Part shown: piece after piece, positions 30,329 through 39,886 of the stretch
Numbering within the stretch: position 1 is the stretch's first letter
Layout: each line of letters begins with the position of its first letter
NCBI RefSeq assembly: GCF_036898465.1
Contig: NZ_JARUMJ010000001.1
Span: forward strand, 5,270,001 to 5,334,000
Origin: Streptomyces sp. B21-105
GTDB lineage: Bacteria; Actinomycetota; Actinomycetes; Streptomycetales; Streptomycetaceae
Direction: 5' to 3'
DNA: 64,000 bases
Program-made: the position numbers and the translations under genes
The notes under the pieces: generated by a model
The model's input: the letters and a program-made list of their open reading frames with translations, nothing else
Databases searched by the model: none
Told to the model about the DNA's origin: nothing

Positions 30329-31525
30329 CTACCCGCCGACCCCGCCCGCGGTCCGGGCCGCCTGGGGGATCCGGTTGGTGAAGTCCGCGACCGCCGCCTT
30401 CACGCCGTCCGCCGTCCACGTCAGCCCCTCGGCGCGGACGCCGACCTCGGTGACGGACAGCCCCGGCCCGCCGCGCTCCCAGGCGCCCGCGAAGAGCATC
30501 GTCCCCGTCTCCTCGGCCTGGAGCAGCGCCGCTTCGGCGAGGACGTCCGCCTCGTACGGCAGCCAGACCTGGAACTCGTGGGTGTGCGGCGGCTCCGGGT
30601 ACACGCGCGCCCAGGGCACGTCCGTCGCGGCGAGGCCCTCACACAGCGCGGCGGCCACCACGCGCGCGTGGTCCACGTAGTCGGGTAGCCGGGGCAGTTC
30701 GCGCTCCAGGCCGATGAGCGCCGACAGCGCGGTGGGGAACTGCTGGAAGATCATGCCGCCGTACCGGTGCCGCCAGGTCTTCGCCTCCTCCACCAGCGAC
30801 CGCGGGCCGGCGAGCGCGGCACCGCCGAAACCGTCGAGAGACTTGTAGAACGACACGTAGACGCTGTCCGCCAGGCCGGCGATCTCGTGCAGCGGACGCC
30901 CGAGTCGACGGGTCGTCTCCCACAGCCGCGCGCCGTCGAAGTGCACCACCGCGTCGCGCTCGCGCGCCGCCTCCACCGTCTCGGTCAGCTCCTCCCACGA
31001 GGGCAGCACGTATCCGGCGTCGCGGAGGGGCAGCTCCAGCATCAGCGCGCCGAAGGGCTCCTCGCAGCCGCGCACCTCTGCGGCGGTGGGCAGCCGGGGC
31101 TCCCCCGTCACCCGGACGGTGCGCAGCCCGCTGACGGCGGTGAACGCGCCCCGCTCCCACCTCTCGGGATGACTCAGCGCATGCAGGGCGACCGTCGGGT
31201 TGCCGGTGCGGCCGGCCCAGCAGCGCAGCGCGATCTGCTGGGCCATCGTGCCGGTCGGGAAGAACGCGGCCGCCTCCGTGCCGAGCAGCCCGGCGACCCG
31301 CTCCTCCAGGGCTTCCACGACCCCGTTGCCGTACAGGTCACCGACGTCGTCCAGGTCGTGGACGTCGGGGGCGTGCTCGTGCAGCACGGCGAGCCGCTCG
31401 CGCAGCGTGCCGCGGAATCCCGGGCGTGACAGCAGGCGTTCCGCCTCCCGGTGGGCGACCGCCCGCCGCTCCCGCAGGCGCTGCTGCGCCCTCTTCTCCT
31501 CGCCTTGGTCCGTCGTGTATGCCAT
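30329..31525 (-). CDS. Low-specificity threonine aldolase family (PLP beta-eliminating lyase)
   Basis: 398 residues of the fold-type I PLP family. The aldolase pattern is clear: GDLYGNGVVEALEERVAGLLG near 62, FFPTGTMAQQIAL near 88, VHFDGARLWE near 193 and the PLP lysine in SFYKSLDGFGG near 225. It probably cleaves threonine or another beta-hydroxy amino acid to glycine and an aldehyde. Specificity cannot be read here. ATG at 31525. It lies upstream of the ArsR-like gene on the same strand with a 109-bp gap, and is divergent from the cofactor operon. Confidence 0.85.
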   Translation of the reverse strand: MAYTTDQGEEKRAQQRLRERRAVAHREAERLLSRPGFRGTLRERLAVLHEHAPDVHDLDDVGDLYGNGVVEALEERVAGLLGTEAAAFFPTGTMAQQIALRCWAGRTGNPTVALHALSHPERWERGAFTAVSGLRTVRVTGEPRLPTAAEVRGCEEPFGALMLELPLRDAGYVLPSWEELTETVEAARERDAVVHFDGARLWETTRRLGRPLHEIAGLADSVYVSFYKSLDGFGGAALAGPRSLVEEAKTWRHRYGGMIFQQFPTALSALIGLERELPRLPDYVDHARVVAAALCEGLAATDVPWARVYPEPPHTHEFQVWLPYEADVLAEAALLQAEETGTMLFAGAWERGGPGLSVTEVGVRAEGLTWTADGVKAAVADFTNRIPQAARTAGGVGG

Positions 31526-31807
31526 GCCCCGGATGATGCCGTGCCGCCACGCGCGCGAGCACGCTCATATCCCGTCGACCAGCAACCCGGGCGTCCCTCG
31601 TGGGCCCCGGACGCGTCGCCCCCGCCCCGCCCGCACGCCGCCCGATTCACCCACGCCCCAGCCCTCCCACCCGTCCCGCCCGATGTCGGGGAACGGGTGG
31701 GAAAGCCCACAGCCTGTGGACAACCGGACGCCCCTCGAACGGATCGCGTTAACATGACGAGAAATCGTCCGGTACCCGGAGCGGACTGGAACGGAAGGCC
31801 GCGTCGC

Positions 31808-32770
31808 GTGAGTACAGCCCATCAGCCAGACCCGAGGGACCGCCCCGCGCGGCTGGCCGTCGGCGTCGTCGGCGCGGGCCGGGTGGGTCCTGCCCTGGCC
31901 GCGTCGCTCCAGCTCGCCGGGCATCGTCCGGTCGCCGTCTCCGGCGTCTCGGACGCCTCCAGGCGACGAGCCGGGCTGCTGCTGCCCGACGTGCCCCTCG
32001 TCCCGCCCGCCGAAGTCATGCGACGCGCCGACCTGGTACTGCTGACCGTCCCCGACGACGCCCTGCCCGGTCTGGTCGAGGGCCTCGTCGAGACCGGCGC
32101 CGTGCGCCCCGGCCAGCTCCTCGTGCACACCTCCGGGCGGTACGGCGCGAAGGTTCTCGACCCCGCCCTGCGCGCGGGCGCCCTGCCGCTCGCGCTGCAC
32201 CCCGCGATGACCTTCACGGGCACCCCGGTGGACGTCCAGCGCCTGGCCGGCTGCTCCTTCGGGGTCACCGCGCCCGACGGACTGCGGATGGCCGCCGAAG
32301 CGCTGGTGATCGAGATGGGCGGCGAGCCGGAGTGGATCGCCGAGGAGAGCCGCCCGCTCTACCACGCGGCCCTCGCCCTGGGCGCCAACCACCTGGTCAC
32401 CCTCGTCGCCCAGTCCATGGAGCTGTTGCGCGCGGCCGGCGTCGAAGCCCCCGACCGGATGCTCGGCCCGCTGCTGGGCGCGGCTCTCGACAACGCGCTG
32501 CGCTCGGGCGACGCCGCGCTCACCGGGCCCGTCGCGCGCGGGGACGCGGGCACGGTCGCGGCGCACGTCGCGCAGCTGCGCGAGCACGCCCCGCAGACCG
32601 TCGCGGGCTATCTCGCGATGGCCCGCGCGACCGCCGACCGCGCGCTCGCCCACGGGCTCCTCAAGCCCGAACTCGCCGAGGACCTCCTCGGGGTGCTCGC
32701 CGGCAACCCGCACAGCGCCCCGTCCGACCCCGGCGCCGGCCCGCACGGCGCCGAAGGAGATGCCGGATGA
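31808..32770 (+). CDS. Rossmann-fold/DUF2520 protein, first gene of the pan-nad operon
   Basis: 320 residues. An NAD(P)-binding loop [16 protein letters not shown] is near the N-terminus, [14 protein letters not shown] follows, and the second half is helical ([33 protein letters not shown]), as in DUF2520. It looks like a ketopantoate-reductase-type oxidoreductase and always seems to sit before panC in streptomycetes. A role in pantothenate synthesis is therefore plausible but unproven. GTG 31808 is chosen because GGAAGG lies nine bases upstream; ATG 31754 has none. Its stop overlaps panC by ATGA. Confidence 0.82.
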   Translation: MSTAHQPDPRDRPARLAVGVVGAGRVGPALAASLQLAGHRPVAVSGVSDASRRRAGLLLPDVPLVPPAEVMRRADLVLLTVPDDALPGLVEGLVETGAVRPGQLLVHTSGRYGAKVLDPALRAGALPLALHPAMTFTGTPVDVQRLAGCSFGVTAPDGLRMAAEALVIEMGGEPEWIAEESRPLYHAALALGANHLVTLVAQSMELLRAAGVEAPDRMLGPLLGAALDNALRSGDAALTGPVARGDAGTVAAHVAQLREHAPQTVAGYLAMARATADRALAHGLLKPELAEDLLGVLAGNPHSAPSDPGAGPHGAEGDAG

Positions 32771-33759
32771 CCGCCGCCCTGCTGCGCACCGCCGACGAAC
32801 TGCACGCACGCCCGCGTGACGGCCGCCGGACCGTCGTGATGACGATGGGCGCCCTGCACGAGGGGCACGCCACGCTGGTGCGCGCGGCCCGCGAGGCCGC
32901 CGGGCCCGGCGGCGAGGTCGTCGTCACGGTCTTCGTCAACCCGCTGCAGTTCGGCGCGGGCGAAGACCTCGACCGGTACCCGCGCACCCTGGACGCCGAC
33001 CTGGAGATCGCCGGGCAGGCCGGCGCGGACGTCGTGTTCGCCCCGTCCGTGGACGAGGTCTACCCGGGCGGCGAGCCGCAGGTCCGGATCTCCGCGGGCC
33101 CCATGGGCGAGCGCCTGGAGGGCGGCTCCCGGCCCGGGCACTTCGACGGCATGCTCACCGTCGTCGCCAAGCTGCTGCACCTCACCCGGCCCGACGCCGC
33201 CCTCTTCGGCCAGAAGGACGCCCAGCAGCTCGCCCTGATCCGCCGGATGGTGCGGGACCTGAACTTCGGCGTGCGGATCGTCGCCGTGCCGACCGTGCGC
33301 GAGGAGGACGGGCTGGCGCTGTCCAGCCGCAACCGCTATCTGTCCGCGCGGGAGCGGAGCACCGCTCTCGCGCTCTCCCAGGCCCTCTTCGCCGGCCGCG
33401 ACCGGCACGCCGCGCAGGAGGCGCTGCGGGCCCGCGCGCGGGAGGTTCCCGCCACCCACGCGCGTGCCGAGGCGCTCAGCGCCATCGGCGAGTCCCGCGC
33501 GGCCGCCGACGCGCACGCCGTCGCCAAGGCCGCCCCCGGCAACCCGGCCGCCGTCCGCGCGGCCGCCCGCCAGATCCTGGACGAGGCCTTGCGGCTCGAC
33601 CCCCCTCTGCGGCTGGACTACCTCGCCCTCGTCGACCCGTCCGACTTCACCGAGATCGACGACGACTTCACCGGCGAGGCCGTCCTCGCCGTCGCCGCCC
33701 GGGTCGGCACGACCCGGCTGATCGACAACCTCCCCCTCACCTTCGGAGCCGCCTCGTGA
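32767..33759 (+). CDS. panC: Pantothenate synthetase
   Basis: 330 residues. It condenses pantoate and beta-alanine using ATP. The nucleotide-binding motif MGALHEGH is at 27-34, with VFVNPLQFG near 56, [16 protein letters not shown] near 145 and [11 protein letters not shown] near 182. An Ala/Arg-rich insert at about 215-265 makes it longer than the usual ~285 residues. Both ends overlap neighbours (ATGA with DUF2520, GTGA with nadB), indicating translational coupling. Confidence 0.95.
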   Translation: MTAALLRTADELHARPRDGRRTVVMTMGALHEGHATLVRAAREAAGPGGEVVVTVFVNPLQFGAGEDLDRYPRTLDADLEIAGQAGADVVFAPSVDEVYPGGEPQVRISAGPMGERLEGGSRPGHFDGMLTVVAKLLHLTRPDAALFGQKDAQQLALIRRMVRDLNFGVRIVAVPTVREEDGLALSSRNRYLSARERSTALALSQALFAGRDRHAAQEALRARAREVPATHARAEALSAIGESRAAADAHAVAKAAPGNPAAVRAAARQILDEALRLDPPLRLDYLALVDPSDFTEIDDDFTGEAVLAVAARVGTTRLIDNLPLTFGAAS

Positions 33760-35471
33760 CCAGCACAGGCATACGACTGCACGCACCCGCGCCCGGGTGG
33801 AACATCTCCGCGGACGTGGTGGTCGTCGGTTCCGGCGTCGCCGGCCTGACCGCCGCCCTGCGCTGCGAGGCCGCCGGGCTGAGGACGGTCGTCGTCACCA
33901 AGGCGCGCCTCGACGACGGCTCCACCCGCTGGGCGCAGGGCGGCATAGCCGCGGCCCTGGGCGACGGCGACACGCCCGAACAGCATCTGGACGACACGCT
34001 GGTGGCGGGCGTGGGCCTGTGCGACGAGGAGGCCGTGCGGATCCTCGTCACCGAGGGCCCCGACGCCGTGCGCCGGCTGATCGAGACCGGCGCGCACTTC
34101 GACGAGTCCGAGGAAGGCGGCCTGGAGCTGACCCGTGAGGGCGGCCACCACCGCCGCCGTATCGCCCACGCGGGCGGCGACGCGACCGGCGCGGAGATCT
34201 CCCGCGCGCTCGTCGAGGCGGTACGCGCGCGTGGACTGCGCACGGTCGAGAACGCACTCGTCCTGGACCTCCTCACGGACGCCGAGGGCCGCACCGCAGG
34301 CGTCACCCTGCACGTCATGGGAGAGGGCCAGCACGACGGCGTGGGGGCCGTGCACGCCCCCGCCGTCGTCCTCGCGACCGGCGGCATGGGCCAGGTGTTC
34401 TCCGCGACCACCAACCCTTCGGTGTCCACCGGCGACGGTGTGGCGCTCGCCCTGCGCGCGGGCGCGGAGGTCTCCGACCTGGAGTTCGTCCAGTTCCATC
34501 CGACGGTGCTGTTCCTGGGCGCGGACGCCGAGGGCCAGCAGCCCCTCGTCTCGGAGGCCGTGCGCGGCGAGGGCGCGCACCTGGTCGACGCGGACGGCGT
34601 GCGCTTCATGCTCGGCAGGCACGAACTGGCCGAGCTCGCCCCCCGGGACATCGTGGCCAAGGGCATCATGCGCCGCATGCAGGAGCAGGACGCCGAGCAC
34701 ATGTTCCTCGACGCCCGCCACTTCGGCGCCGACATGTGGGAGCACCGGTTCCCGACGATCCTGGCCGCCTGCCGGGCCCACGGCATCGACCCGGTCACCG
34801 AGCCCGTCCCGGTCGCCCCGGCGGCCCACTACGCCTCCGGGGGCGTGCGCACCGACTCCCGCGGCCGTACGACCGTGCCGGGCCTGTACGCGTGTGGCGA
34901 GGTCGCCTGCACCGGCGTGCACGGCGCGAACCGCCTGGCGTCCAACTCGCTCCTCGAAGGTCTCGTCTACGCCGAGCGCATCGTGGCCGACATCGCCCTG
35001 ACCCAGACGGATGACGCACTGCACGCGCGCGTGCCCGCGGCTGTGGAGCGCCCCGAGCGGCCGGCGCACCCGCTGCTCGCCCCCGAGGCCCGGTTCGCCA
35101 TCCAACGGATCATGACCGACGGCGCGGGCGTCCTGCGCTCCGAGGCGTCCCTGGAGAGGGCCGCCGACCAGTTGCAGCGGCTGCACACCGAGGCCCGCGA
35201 CGCCCTCGACGAGAACGGCAAGACGGCCGAGCCCGGCGTCGACACCTGGGAGGCCACCAACCTCCTGTGCGTCGCGCGCGTCCTGGTCGCCGCCGCGCTC
35301 CTGCGCGAGGAGACCCGGGGCTGCCATTGGCGCGAGGACCACGCCGACCGCGACGACGCCGCTTGGCGCCGCCACATCGTCGTCCGGCTGAATCCGGACC
35401 GCACCCTCGCCGTACACACCACCGATACCGCAGACTTCCCCCCGACCCGGCAGCACCACCAGGAGCAGTGA
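33756..35471 (+). CDS. nadB: L-aspartate oxidase
   Basis: 571 residues. A flavoprotein that oxidises aspartate to iminoaspartate, the first step of de novo NAD synthesis. The FAD loop GSGVAG is at 25-30, with [14 protein letters not shown] near 55, HPTVLF near 248 and the active-site region [15 protein letters not shown] near 350. The C-terminal succinate-dehydrogenase-like helical domain ends near 540. GTG start overlaps panC by four bases. No quinolinate synthase gene (nadA) lies in this operon, so it must be elsewhere. Confidence 0.95.
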   Translation: MTSTGIRLHAPAPGWNISADVVVVGSGVAGLTAALRCEAAGLRTVVVTKARLDDGSTRWAQGGIAAALGDGDTPEQHLDDTLVAGVGLCDEEAVRILVTEGPDAVRRLIETGAHFDESEEGGLELTREGGHHRRRIAHAGGDATGAEISRALVEAVRARGLRTVENALVLDLLTDAEGRTAGVTLHVMGEGQHDGVGAVHAPAVVLATGGMGQVFSATTNPSVSTGDGVALALRAGAEVSDLEFVQFHPTVLFLGADAEGQQPLVSEAVRGEGAHLVDADGVRFMLGRHELAELAPRDIVAKGIMRRMQEQDAEHMFLDARHFGADMWEHRFPTILAACRAHGIDPVTEPVPVAPAAHYASGGVRTDSRGRTTVPGLYACGEVACTGVHGANRLASNSLLEGLVYAERIVADIALTQTDDALHARVPAAVERPERPAHPLLAPEARFAIQRIMTDGAGVLRSEASLERAADQLQRLHTEARDALDENGKTAEPGVDTWEATNLLCVARVLVAAALLREETRGCHWREDHADRDDAAWRRHIVVRLNPDRTLAVHTTDTADFPPTRQHHQEQ

Positions 35472-35476
35472 CAGAC

Positions 35477-36478
35477 GTGAGCACCCCCGACCTTCCCCTC
35501 GCCCCGAGCGGCGGCTGCGGCGACGGCTGTGCCTGCGGCGCCGCCGCAGGCGCCGAATTCACCGACGAGGGATACGCCGAATACGAGGAGTGCGGGCTCG
35601 ACCCCGCGCTCGCCCAGCTGCTGGTCGACGCCGGACTCGACCCCGTCGAGGTGGAGGACATCGCCAACGTCGCCATCCAGGAGGACCTGGCGCACGGCGT
35701 CGACGTGACGACGGTCGCGACCATCCCCGAGGAGGCGGTCGCCACCGCCGACTTCACCGCGCGCGAGGCGGGCGTGGTCGCGGGGCTGCGGATCGCCGAG
35801 GCGGTCGTCTCGGTCGTCTGCACGGACGAGTTCGAGGTCGAGCGGCACGTGGTGGACGGCGACCGGGTGGAGGCCGGGCAGAAGCTGCTGTCGGTCACCA
35901 CGCGCACGCGTGACCTCCTCACCGCCGAGCGCAGCGCGCTGAACCTGCTGTGCCGTCTGTCGGGCATCGCCACCGCCACGCGTGCGTGGGCGGACGCCCT
36001 GGAGGGCACCGGGGCACGCGTGCGCGACACCCGTAAGACGACGCCGGGCCTGCGCTCGCTGGAGAAGTTCGCCGTCCGCTGCGGCGGGGGCGTCAACCAC
36101 CGCATGTCGCTGTCCGACGCGGCGCTGGTCAAGGACAACCACGTGGTCGCCGCGGGCGGTGTCGCCCAGGCCTTCGAAGCGGTGCGGGAGACCTTCCCGG
36201 ACGTGCCGATCGAGGTCGAGGTCGACACCCTGCACCAGCTGCGCGAGGTCGTCGACGCGGGCGCCGACCTGATCCTGCTGGACAACTTCACGCCCGCCGA
36301 GTGCGCGGAGGCCGTAGCCCTCGTGGGCAAGGGCGCGCTGCTGGAGGCGTCGGGCCGGCTCACCCTGGACAACGCCAAGGCCTACGCCGACACGGGCGTC
36401 GACTTCCTCGCCGTGGGCGCGCTGACGCACTCCTCGCCGATCCTGGACATCGGTCTGGATCTGCGGGCGGCGGAGTAG
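35477..36478 (+). CDS. nadC: Nicotinate-nucleotide pyrophosphorylase (carboxylating)
   Basis: 333 residues. It converts quinolinate and PRPP to nicotinate mononucleotide. The core shows EDLAHGVDVTT near 68, ERSALNLLCRLSGIAT near 155, RDTRKTTPGLRSLEKFAV near 185 and a closing HSSPILDIGLDL. The first ~35 residues carry a Gly/Cys cluster, SGGCGDGCACG, absent from most NadC proteins; it could bind metal but that is a guess. GTG 35477 follows AGGAG by eleven bases, five bases after the nadB stop. Confidence 0.94.
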   Translation: MSTPDLPLAPSGGCGDGCACGAAAGAEFTDEGYAEYEECGLDPALAQLLVDAGLDPVEVEDIANVAIQEDLAHGVDVTTVATIPEEAVATADFTAREAGVVAGLRIAEAVVSVVCTDEFEVERHVVDGDRVEAGQKLLSVTTRTRDLLTAERSALNLLCRLSGIATATRAWADALEGTGARVRDTRKTTPGLRSLEKFAVRCGGGVNHRMSLSDAALVKDNHVVAAGGVAQAFEAVRETFPDVPIEVEVDTLHQLREVVDAGADLILLDNFTPAECAEAVALVGKGALLEASGRLTLDNAKAYADTGVDFLAVGALTHSSPILDIGLDLRAAE

Positions 36479-36494
36479 GGAACGGGGACCGGCC

Positions 36495-37292
36495 ATGCTG
36501 CTGACGATCGACGTGGGCAACACGCACACCGTGCTCGGCCTCTTCGACGGTGAGGACATCGTCGAGCACTGGCGGATCTCCACCGACTCCCGCCGCACCG
36601 CGGACGAACTGGCCGTGCTCCTGCAAGGCCTGATGGGCATGCACCCCCTCCTCGGGGGCGAGCTGGGCGACGGCATCGACGGCATCGCGATCTGCGCCAC
36701 GGTGCCCTCCGTGCTGCACGAGCTGCGCGAGGTGACCCGGCGCTACTACGGCGACGTGCCCGCCGTGCTCGTCGAGCCGGGCGTGAAGACCGGGGTGCCG
36801 ATCCTGTTCGACAACCCCAGGGAGGTCGGCGCCGACCGCATCATCAACGCCGTCGCGGCGAACGAGCTCTACGGCGGTCCGGCGATCGTCGTCGACTTCG
36901 GCACGGCGACGACGTTCGACGCGGTCAGCGCGCGCGGGGAGTACGTCGGCGGCGTCATCGCCCCCGGCATCGAGATCTCCGTGGACGCCCTGGGCGTCAA
37001 GGCCGCGCAGCTGCGCAAGATCGAGCTGGCCCGGCCCCGGAGCGTGATCGGCAAGAGCACGGTCGAGGCGATGCAGTCCGGCATCCTCTACGGCTTCGCC
37101 GGCCAGGTCGACGGCGTGGTGACCCGGATGGCCCGGGAGCTCGCCGAGGACCCGGACGACGTGACGGTGATCGCGACAGGCGGGCTGGCACCGACGGTGC
37201 TGGGCGAGTCCTCGGTGATCGACGAGCACGAGCCGTGGCTGACACTGATCGGGCTGCGCCTGGTGTACGAGCGGAACGTGTCACGCATGTGA
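36495..37292 (+). CDS. coaX: Type III pantothenate kinase
   Basis: 265 residues. It phosphorylates pantothenate, the first step from pantothenate to CoA. The ASKHA motifs are present: MLLTIDVGNTHTVLGLF at the start, GADRIINAVA near 115, VVDFGTATTFDAV near 135 and GGVIAPGI near 155. It ends the DUF2520-panC-nadB-nadC-coaX operon, 16 bp after nadC, joining CoA and NAD precursor steps in one transcript. Confidence 0.95.
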   Translation: MLLTIDVGNTHTVLGLFDGEDIVEHWRISTDSRRTADELAVLLQGLMGMHPLLGGELGDGIDGIAICATVPSVLHELREVTRRYYGDVPAVLVEPGVKTGVPILFDNPREVGADRIINAVAANELYGGPAIVVDFGTATTFDAVSARGEYVGGVIAPGIEISVDALGVKAAQLRKIELARPRSVIGKSTVEAMQSGILYGFAGQVDGVVTRMARELAEDPDDVTVIATGGLAPTVLGESSVIDEHEPWLTLIGLRLVYERNVSRM

Positions 37293-37475
37293 GCGACCGC
37301 CCCGGCCCTCCCCGTGACCGGCCTCCCCAGGACCGGCCCTGACCCTCCCGGTGCTCCCTTAGTGCTCCCTCGGGCCCTCCCGGGCCCGGTTCTGGTCCGG
37401 GGCCGCGAGAGCGGATTCGGACGCCACGCCCGTCTGTTATGTCGAATTTGTCTGATTAGCGCGTATCGTCACAGC

Positions 37476-38237
37476 ATGCCCACGCCCTACGGATCCCGCG
37501 GCGGCCTGGCGTTCGGCGCGGAGGAGCTGCGTGTGCTCCGCCGCGCCCTCGCCCTCGCCCTTCACCCCGGCCCCGTCTCCGCCGAGGACATCCAGGACTG
37601 TCATCGCCTAGCCGAGTCCCTGGACGAGGCGATGCACGAGGCCGCCCGGCTCCGGGCCTTCCTGGTGGCCGACCTCGGCCGGTACCGCGCAGCCCTTCCC
37701 GGCACCGCCGCCGGATATCTCACGCTGCTGGAGGAGGTGCTGGCGACCGGCTACCGGCCCGATCCCGACGATCTCGCCGCCCTGCGCGCCCTGCGCGGCA
37801 ACCCGGCGGGCGCGGCCCTCCTGGATAGCTGCCAGGCGCTCGCCGAGCAGGACGTACGCGCCCGTCTGGCCCGTCGTACGGCCCGCAGGGCCCCGCTGGC
37901 CACCGCGACCGTCCCGGCGTCCCGTACGCGCCTCCTGGCCCTCCCTGGAGGCCTCTCGGAGGAGACGCCCGCCTGCGCTCCAGCGAGTTCCGCGACTTCC
38001 GCGGGACACGCGGCCGGCGCGGACCCCGGCGGCGGGCCGCCGGAGGAGCCACGGAAGAAGCCGGCCGGGAAGCCCGCCGGAAAGCCGACCGCGCCGGGCC
38101 CCGGTCCGGTGCCCGCCGAGCCCGCCGCCCCGGAGCCCGCCCGCCGGCCCGTCCCCACGCCGGGCGAGGTCTTCCCGCGCCGCAGGCCGACCCCGCCGCC
38201 CGCCGACCCCGAGCAGCGGCGACTCGCCGTCGGCTGA
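37476..38237 (+). CDS. Conserved streptomycete protein of unknown function
   Basis: 253 residues, cytoplasmic. Residues 1-125 are helical and look folded (EELRVLRRALALALHPGPVSAEDIQDCHRLAESLDEA, LLEEVLATGYRPDPDDLAALRAL). The rest is a Pro/Ala/Gly/Lys-rich tail with RKKPAGKPAGKP repeats. No known domain is recognised. The ATG at 37476 has TATCGT (37464-37469) seven bases upstream, consistent with a leaderless transcript. Confidence 0.65.
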   Translation: MPTPYGSRGGLAFGAEELRVLRRALALALHPGPVSAEDIQDCHRLAESLDEAMHEAARLRAFLVADLGRYRAALPGTAAGYLTLLEEVLATGYRPDPDDLAALRALRGNPAGAALLDSCQALAEQDVRARLARRTARRAPLATATVPASRTRLLALPGGLSEETPACAPASSATSAGHAAGADPGGGPPEEPRKKPAGKPAGKPTAPGPGPVPAEPAAPEPARRPVPTPGEVFPRRRPTPPPADPEQRRLAVG

Positions 38238-38289
38238 TCCCCGCGCACCCCGCCCCGGTGTCCCGTTCCTCCCTGGCTACCCTGGTTCC

Positions 38290-38469
38290 ATGGACTACGT
38301 CTCCGCGCTGCTGCCCCCCGTCGTCATGGCGGCGTTCTTCATCGGTCTGATCAGGGTGATCGTGAAGACCCAGGGCGGCGCCAACAAGGCCAAGGAGGAC
38401 GCGGCCGTCGACGCCGCCCTCGCGCGCGCGGAGGGGGCCCGTCAGCCCTCCGTGAGTTCGGAGGCCTGA
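38290..38469 (+). CDS. 59-residue single-TM protein
   Basis: A short frame with good codon bias that starts MDYVSALLPPVVMAAFF, continues with IGLIRVIVKTQGG and has a charged, Ala-rich tail ending VSSEA. One TM helix covers about 5-26. A strong terminator with a T-tract begins 31 bp after the stop, supporting a real transcript end. Function unknown. It lies 52 bp after the previous gene on the same strand. Confidence 0.7.
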   Translation: MDYVSALLPPVVMAAFFIGLIRVIVKTQGGANKAKEDAAVDAALARAEGARQPSVSSEA

Positions 38470-38499
38470 CCCTCCCCTCGGCGCTCGGCCGCCCTCCGA

Positions 38500-38535
38500 G
38501 GCGCGTGGCTCCCTTCGGAGCCGCGCGCCCTTTTT
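38500..38535 (+). terminator. Intrinsic terminator with T-tract
   Basis: A 13-bp stem (38500-38512 with 38517-38529, one T-G pair) has a CTTC loop and is followed by five T residues at 38531-38535. Classic T-tailed terminators are uncommon in Streptomyces, so this is a strong call. Confidence 0.92.
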
Positions 38536-38615
38536 GTTGCCGTTTGCCGGTGAAAGTGTACGAAAGTGGCCGTCCGGCACGCGATCCGTGTGATCTCCCA
38601 CTATTGTTCTGAGCT

Positions 38616-39104
38616 GTGCCTCGTCCATTGGGAGAACTCGAAGACGCGGTCATGACGCGGGTGTGGAAGTGGAACCGCCCGGTCACCGTTCGAGAAGTCC
38701 TGGAAGACCTTCAGCAGGAACGGTCCATCGCGTACACCACCGTGATGACCGTTTTGGACAATCTCCATCAGAAGGGCTGGGTCCGCCGGGAAGCGGAAGG
38801 CCGGGCCTATCGATATGAGGCGGTCTCCACCCGGGCCGCCTACGCCGCCGCCCTGATGAACGACGCCTGGGCGCAGAGCGACAACCCCGCCGCCGCTCTG
38901 GTCGCCTTCTTCGGGATGATGAGCGAAGAACAGCGACACGCGCTGCGCGACGCCGTGCGCATGGTCCAAGGCCCGGAACCCGCAGAACCCGCGGAACCCG
39001 CGACTACGCGGAGTGCGCCCCGTGTGCCGAGTGCGGACACCACGGCCGGTAAGGGCGGCACCGCGGAGAACCCCGCCTCGGCGACGGAGCGCGACGGGCG
39101 ATAG
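38616..39104 (+). CDS. BlaI/MecI-type transcriptional repressor
   Basis: 162 residues. The winged-helix domain has LGELEDAVMTRVWKWNRPVTVREVLEDL and IAYTTVMTVLDNLHQKGWVRRE, typical of Penicillinase_R (BlaI/MecI/CopY) regulators. The C-terminal half dimerises (AALMNDAWAQSDNPAAALVAFFGMMS) and ends in a low-complexity tail with an EPA triplet repeat. No BlaR-type sensor protease is adjacent, so how it is released from DNA is unknown. GTG 38616 follows TATTGT by eight bases, suggesting a leaderless transcript. Confidence 0.9.
   Translation: MPRPLGELEDAVMTRVWKWNRPVTVREVLEDLQQERSIAYTTVMTVLDNLHQKGWVRREAEGRAYRYEAVSTRAAYAAALMNDAWAQSDNPAAALVAFFGMMSEEQRHALRDAVRMVQGPEPAEPAEPATTRSAPRVPSADTTAGKGGTAENPASATERDGR
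38976..39002. repeat. GAACCCGCG x3 tandem array in the blaI-like gene
   Basis: Three 9-bp units (the first with one change) encode Glu-Pro-Ala repeats in the C-terminal tail of the repressor. Confidence 0.85.
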
Positions 39105-39113
39105 CGTCCGTAC

Positions 39114-39662
39114 ATGTCAGCAGAGAGTCCCTCGGCCGAGAACCCCGAAGTCACCGCTAAAGCCATCACCGTCCGGCGGGCCCGGACCGGCGATGTCCCC
39201 GTCGTGCGGCGTCTCCTCGACGCCTACGTCCGCGGCGGGATCCTGCTCGACAAAGCGACGGTCACGCTTTACGAGGACATCCAGGAGTTCTGGGTCGCCG
39301 AACGCGACGACAACGCCGAGGTGGTCGGCTGCGGCGCCCTGCACGTCATGTGGGAAGACCTGGCAGAAGTGCGGACTCTCGCGGTGAAGCCCGGCCTGAA
39401 GGGCGCGGGCGTCGGGCACCGGTTGTTGGAGAAGTTGCTCCACACCGCCCGCTGGCTCGGCGTTCGCCGGGTTTTCTGCCTGACCTTCGAAGTGGACTTC
39501 TTCGCCAAGCACGGGTTCGTGGAGATCGGCGAGACGCCGGTCGACACCGATGTCTACGCGGAGCTGCTGCGTTCCTATGACGAGGGTGTCGCGGAGTTCC
39601 TCGGACTCGAACGAGTGAAACCGAACACCTTGGGCAACAGCCGGATGCTTCTGCATCTGTGA
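39114..39662 (+). CDS. argA: Amino-acid N-acetyltransferase (short ArgA type, GNAT)
   Basis: 182 residues. A single GNAT domain: TVRRARTGDVPVVRRLLDAY near 19, EVVGCGALHVMWEDLAEVRTLAV near 68, the acetyl-CoA loop GLKGAGVGHRLLE near 94 and CLTFEVDFFAKHGFVEIG near 122. This matches the stand-alone GNAT N-acetylglutamate synthase of actinobacteria (M. tuberculosis Rv2747 type), which starts arginine synthesis. No arginine genes are adjacent. ATG 39114 lies nine bases after the BlaI-like stop, so the two are probably co-transcribed. Confidence 0.85.
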   Translation: MSAESPSAENPEVTAKAITVRRARTGDVPVVRRLLDAYVRGGILLDKATVTLYEDIQEFWVAERDDNAEVVGCGALHVMWEDLAEVRTLAVKPGLKGAGVGHRLLEKLLHTARWLGVRRVFCLTFEVDFFAKHGFVEIGETPVDTDVYAELLRSYDEGVAEFLGLERVKPNTLGNSRMLLHL

Positions 39663-39798
39663 TCGTCGCCCCCATTCCCGCCGACTCGCCTTGCCCGGGT
39701 TCCCTATGTCCGAAACGCGCACGTTTCCGGTCGGTGGGCGGGCGGTCAGCCTTGGCCGAGGGTTTGTGTTTTCCCAGCAAAAGCGGTTTGCTTTCCGA

Positions 39799-39820
39799 CG
39801 TACTGCAGTACGCATATAAC
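39799..39820 (+). promoter_or_regulatory. lsr2 promoter region: palindrome abutting an AT-rich -10
   Basis: A perfect 14-bp palindrome CGTACTGCAGTACG (39799-39812) lies directly before CATATAAC, whose TATAAC (39815-39820) is a near-consensus -10. The -35 is unclear (TTTCCG at 39792 gives a 17-bp spacer). The palindrome would overlap the spacer and so could be an operator. The lsr2 start is 67 bp downstream of the -10. Confidence 0.6.
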
Positions 39821-39886
39821 AGGGCGCGGCTAAACGGCGGACGCCGCGGACACCCGACCCTCACGTTTTCGATGAAAGGAAATCCG

